DNA from: Prolixibacteraceae bacterium
GTDB lineage: Bacteria; Bacteroidota; Bacteroidia; Bacteroidales; Prolixibacteraceae
Reading direction: 5' to 3'
DNA length: 15,415 nt
Assembly (NCBI GenBank): GCA_014380255.1
Contig: JACMKG010000147.1
Location: forward strand, 1-15,415
Shown: positions 13,207 to 15,415 of the stretch, in pieces
Numbering within the stretch: the stretch's first letter is position 1
Layout of the letters: the number at the start of each line of letters is the position of its first letter
Made by a program: the position numbers and the translations under genes
Notes under the pieces: generated by a model
What the model was told of the DNA's origin: nothing
Databases searched by the model: none
What the model saw: only the letters and a program-made list of their open reading frames with translations

Positions 13207-14463
13207 ATGAAATTATCAAAGTATACTAAGTTGGGTCTTTTGGTTATCGGTTGTTTGACAATTCTTATATGGGGAATCAACTATTTAAAAGGTATTGATA
13301 TCCTGAAACGAAATACAAGGTATTATGTAATTTACGATAGAATAGATGGCTTGCTTGAGTCGAGCGCGGTAAATATCAATGGTTATAATGTTGGACAGGT
13401 TTCGGACATTAAATTCTTAAGCGATTACTCAGGCAAACTAATAGCGACCCTTTCTATTCGAGGGGATTTTAGGATCGCTAAAGGTTCTGTTGCCAAAATA
13501 GTATCAAGCGACATTATGGGGACAAAATCCATTAAATTAGAAATTGTTCATTCAGGCGAATATTACAATGCAAATGATACCATCCCGGGCGATACTGAAA
13601 GTGATTTAAAAGAACAGGTAAGTATGCAGGTTTTACCTTTAAAGAAAAAAGCGGAAGAACTGATTGCTTCCCTGGATTCTGCACTAACTGTGATAACCTA
13701 TGTTTTTAATAAGCGAACCCGTGATAATCTACAAGAGAGTTTTGAGAATATCAATCTCACCATTGCCAATATCGAATCGGTGTCAGCTGAGTTAAACAGG
13801 ATAATGGATAGTGGTAAAGTTAATTCCATTGTTGAAAACCTGGATAGCATCAGCGGATCCATAACCCAGAACTCAGGAAACATCAGCAATATAATCAAAA
13901 ACTTATCTACCCTATCAGATTCAATTTCCAAATTAGATATTAGTCCGGCATTCAATGATATGAAATCGTCAGTTGCGGGGATCAATGCCATTTTGCAGAA
14001 GCTAAATTCAAATGAAAGTTCAGCTGGACTATTAATCAACGATACGGCATTGTATCAGAATCTGAATAATCTGGCAGGTAGTTTAGATTTACTGTTGATT
14101 GATGTTCGCAATAACCCGAAGCGCTATGTGCACTTTTCTGCTTTCGACGTTAGCAAAGATGTATACATTACTCCCAGGCCCAATCAACCTGAAGCAAAAA
14201 ATCCCATCACTTACAAGATCCATTTGATGTCAAGCTCCGCACAATTGTCCAAAGAATTGGATTTATTCAATGGACTTGGACCCATAGAGGAGGAAGAAGA
14301 GGATAAATCTTACAATTATCTGGCTGGAAATACTCAGGATTTTAATCAAATTACAGAGCTTTTAGAAGTTGCTAAACTAAATTTCCCGGATGCAAGTGTC
14401 GTTGCTTTTAAAAATGGAAATAAGATTAAGATGACAAAAGCAATTAAGAAACTCAAGAAATAA
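13207..14463 (+). CDS. mlaD: MCE/MlaD-family lipid transport protein with SPOR-like C-terminus
   Basis: This 418-residue protein has one N-terminal transmembrane helix (about 8-27) and an MCE domain at about 36-114 (YYVIYDRIDGLLESSAVNIN, then GQVSDIKF and MGTKSIKLEI). A long helical region follows (about 130-300), rich in serine, asparagine and isoleucine. Such proteins are substrate-binding parts of ABC systems that move phospholipids between the membranes; the usual partners MlaE and MlaF are not in this window. The last 85 residues are unusual: residues 335-409 align without gaps to the amidase SPOR-like domain (for example NFPDASVVAFKNG against KFPQAFVVSFVDG). Before that comes an acidic run, EEEEED. 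The start ATG at 13207 is followed at once by a membrane anchor, which supports it. Co-transcription with the amidase is plausible. The gene symbol is by family, not proven orthology. Confidence 0.88.
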   Translation: MKLSKYTKLGLLVIGCLTILIWGINYLKGIDILKRNTRYYVIYDRIDGLLESSAVNINGYNVGQVSDIKFLSDYSGKLIATLSIRGDFRIAKGSVAKIVSSDIMGTKSIKLEIVHSGEYYNANDTIPGDTESDLKEQVSMQVLPLKKKAEELIASLDSALTVITYVFNKRTRDNLQESFENINLTIANIESVSAELNRIMDSGKVNSIVENLDSISGSITQNSGNISNIIKNLSTLSDSISKLDISPAFNDMKSSVAGINAILQKLNSNESSAGLLINDTALYQNLNNLAGSLDLLLIDVRNNPKRYVHFSAFDVSKDVYITPRPNQPEAKNPITYKIHLMSSSAQLSKELDLFNGLGPIEEEEEDKSYNYLAGNTQDFNQITELLEVAKLNFPDASVVAFKNGNKIKMTKAIKKLKK

Positions 14464-14715
14464 GTTCAATTTAATAAATATAATTATTGTTAATAGGACT
14501 GCATGTCTTTAACGACAGGTATTTACAGTTCGAAAATATTCAACTCAATGATTATCAGCAATTTAAATTTATTGAAAAAATATTTATTTTTTTTCAATAA
14601 TTAAATGCCTGAGTCATAATGTAGTTACCTCTTTTTGGAAAATTCTATAGTAAAATCATTTTTTTTATATGTTTTTTTTTGCAAAATTTGCTTTCAGGGA
14701 AAAATTTAAAGGGAA
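14464..14715. other. AT-rich region upstream of dnaA
   Basis: These 252 bases have no credible gene. The central part (14561-14700) is extremely AT-rich, with runs of eight or more T and a 12-bp perfect inverted repeat at 14569-14600. An 11-base palindrome, GCAAAATTTGC, sits at 14681-14691 just before the dnaA start. This should contain the dnaA promoter and could contain an unwinding element, but I see no convincing cluster of DnaA boxes. Confidence 0.5.
14569..14600. terminator. AT-only hairpin between mlaD and dnaA (terminator-like)
   Basis: TTATTGAAAAAA (14569-14580) pairs perfectly with 14589-14600 around the loop TATTTATT. A 12-bp stem made almost wholly of A-T pairs is weak as a terminator and has no T-run after it. 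It may instead be a melting-prone or regulatory palindrome ahead of dnaA. Confidence 0.35.
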
Positions 14716-15415
14716 TGTCTTTTCATCAAATTAATAATATCCAGCCCAAAATGGTTAATGATCATCGTTTGGTTTGGGATCGTTGTCTATCAATAATAAG
14801 AGACAACGTTCCAAGCATTAGCTTTAAGACTTGGTTTGAGCCAATTGTTCCGGTCAACCTGGATGAAGAAGTTCTCACAATTCAGGTTCCTAGTCCTTTC
14901 TTCTATGAATATCTGGAAGAACAGTATATTGATTTGCTAAGGAAAACTTTGAGAAAAGAACTTGGGCCAGCTGCTAAATTGGAGTATGTTGTGGTTATGG
15001 GTAATAATCAGAGCAACTCACAACCCTACACAATTAAGTATCCAACAAACAATAACAGCAAGATACAGAACAAGCCAATGAGCATTCCGATGAAGAATGA
15101 AGGGAAATCATCCATTAAAAATCCTTTTATTATTCCCGGAATTCAAAAGATTCAAATAGATCCTCAATTAAGGTTGGACAATACTTTTGACAATTTTGTT
15201 GAAGGTGAATGTAATCGTCTGGCCAGAAGTGCCGGATATGCTGTATCTCAAAATCCAGGAGGAACGGCCTTTAATCCACTCATGATTTATGGCAATTCAG
15301 GATTGGGAAAAACTCATCTTGCCCATGCTATTGGAATAGAAGTAAAAGAAACTCATCCCGATAAAGTGGTGCTTTATGTGAATGCCAATAAGTTTCAGAC
15401 TCAATTTACGGAAGC
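14716..15415 (+). CDS. dnaA: Chromosomal replication initiator DnaA (5' part, cut by window end)
   Basis: From ATG 14716 a frame stays open to the window end, giving 233 complete codons. Domain I is recognisable at about 15-95 (LVWDRCLSIIRDNVPSISFK, TWFEPIVPV, LTIQVPSPFFYEYLEEQY), which binds helicase and partner proteins. A low-complexity domain II follows (about 98-145, rich in N, S, K and P). The AAA+ domain III begins with LRLDNTFDNFVEGECNRLA, then the Walker A motif GNSGLGKTH (193-201), where most DnaA proteins have GGVGLGKTH or similar. The gene is truncated only by the window. The start could also be ATG 14752 (MVNDHRLVWDRC), which fits the usual short family N-terminus. The AAAGGGA before 14716 is very close to that ATG, so the choice is open. 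Confidence 0.95.

Noticed and set aside
14552..14560. DnaA box (TTATCAGCA)
   Set aside because: Two mismatches to TTATCCACA and no companion boxes in the spacer, so it is not enough to call an origin.

Overview
The window comes from a Bacteroidota genome, most likely a Bacteroidales or Marinilabiliales relative. The evidence is its moderate A+T richness, start sites mostly without strong Shine-Dalgarno sequences, promoter -7 boxes of the TAnnTTTG type, a DUF3127 protein, FKBP-type isomerases of the FKBP_N/FKBP_C type, a Bacteroidota-style LptD, and an amidase whose C-terminus carries a divergent SPOR-like domain. No insertion sequence, tRNA, rRNA, CRISPR array or prophage gene was seen.

Layout. 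(1) 1-279 is the 3' end of an unidentified gene, followed by a hairpin. (2) 388-3190 is a two-gene potassium uptake operon, trkA-trkH, running convergently into a YciO/Sua5-like gene (3192-3806, minus) with a 1-bp gap. (3) 3864-5952 holds an MnmD-type tRNA-modification methyltransferase and two FKBP peptidyl-prolyl isomerases, one cytoplasmic and one a lipoprotein. It ends in a strong intrinsic terminator. (4) 6038-6406 is a DUF3127 OB-fold-like protein with an SSB-like C-terminal tip, ending in a second, bidirectional terminator. (5) 6671-7750 (minus) is a LuxR-type regulator whose receiver domain has lost its phospho-acceptor aspartate. (6) 7751-9100 is a 1.35-kb gene-free island full of short-period repeats and inverted repeats. 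(7) 9101-11734 (minus) is lptD. It is divergent from an N-acetylmuramoyl-L-alanine amidase (11863-13113), which is followed by an MCE/MlaD-type lipid transport protein (13207-14463) and the start of dnaA (14716 to the window end).

How it fits together. Most genes are core housekeeping: K+ homeostasis, tRNA modification, protein folding, LPS export, peptidoglycan remodelling, phospholipid trafficking and replication initiation. The right third groups outer-membrane and cell-wall functions next to dnaA. The amidase and the MCE protein share a homologous C-terminal SPOR-like module, which suggests both are localised through the same cell-wall target.

The least ordinary part is the island at 7751-9100. 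It contains an 11-bp-phased array that folds back on itself as an imperfect palindrome of about 150 bp (perfect 15-bp base), a nested long hairpin at 8507-8630, a small GAAA-capped hairpin, and heptamer-period arrays. Heptamer repeats also occur on the other side of the regulator gene. I see no protein-coding system in the island. A structured RNA or a family of dispersed Bacteroidota repeats are the main hypotheses.
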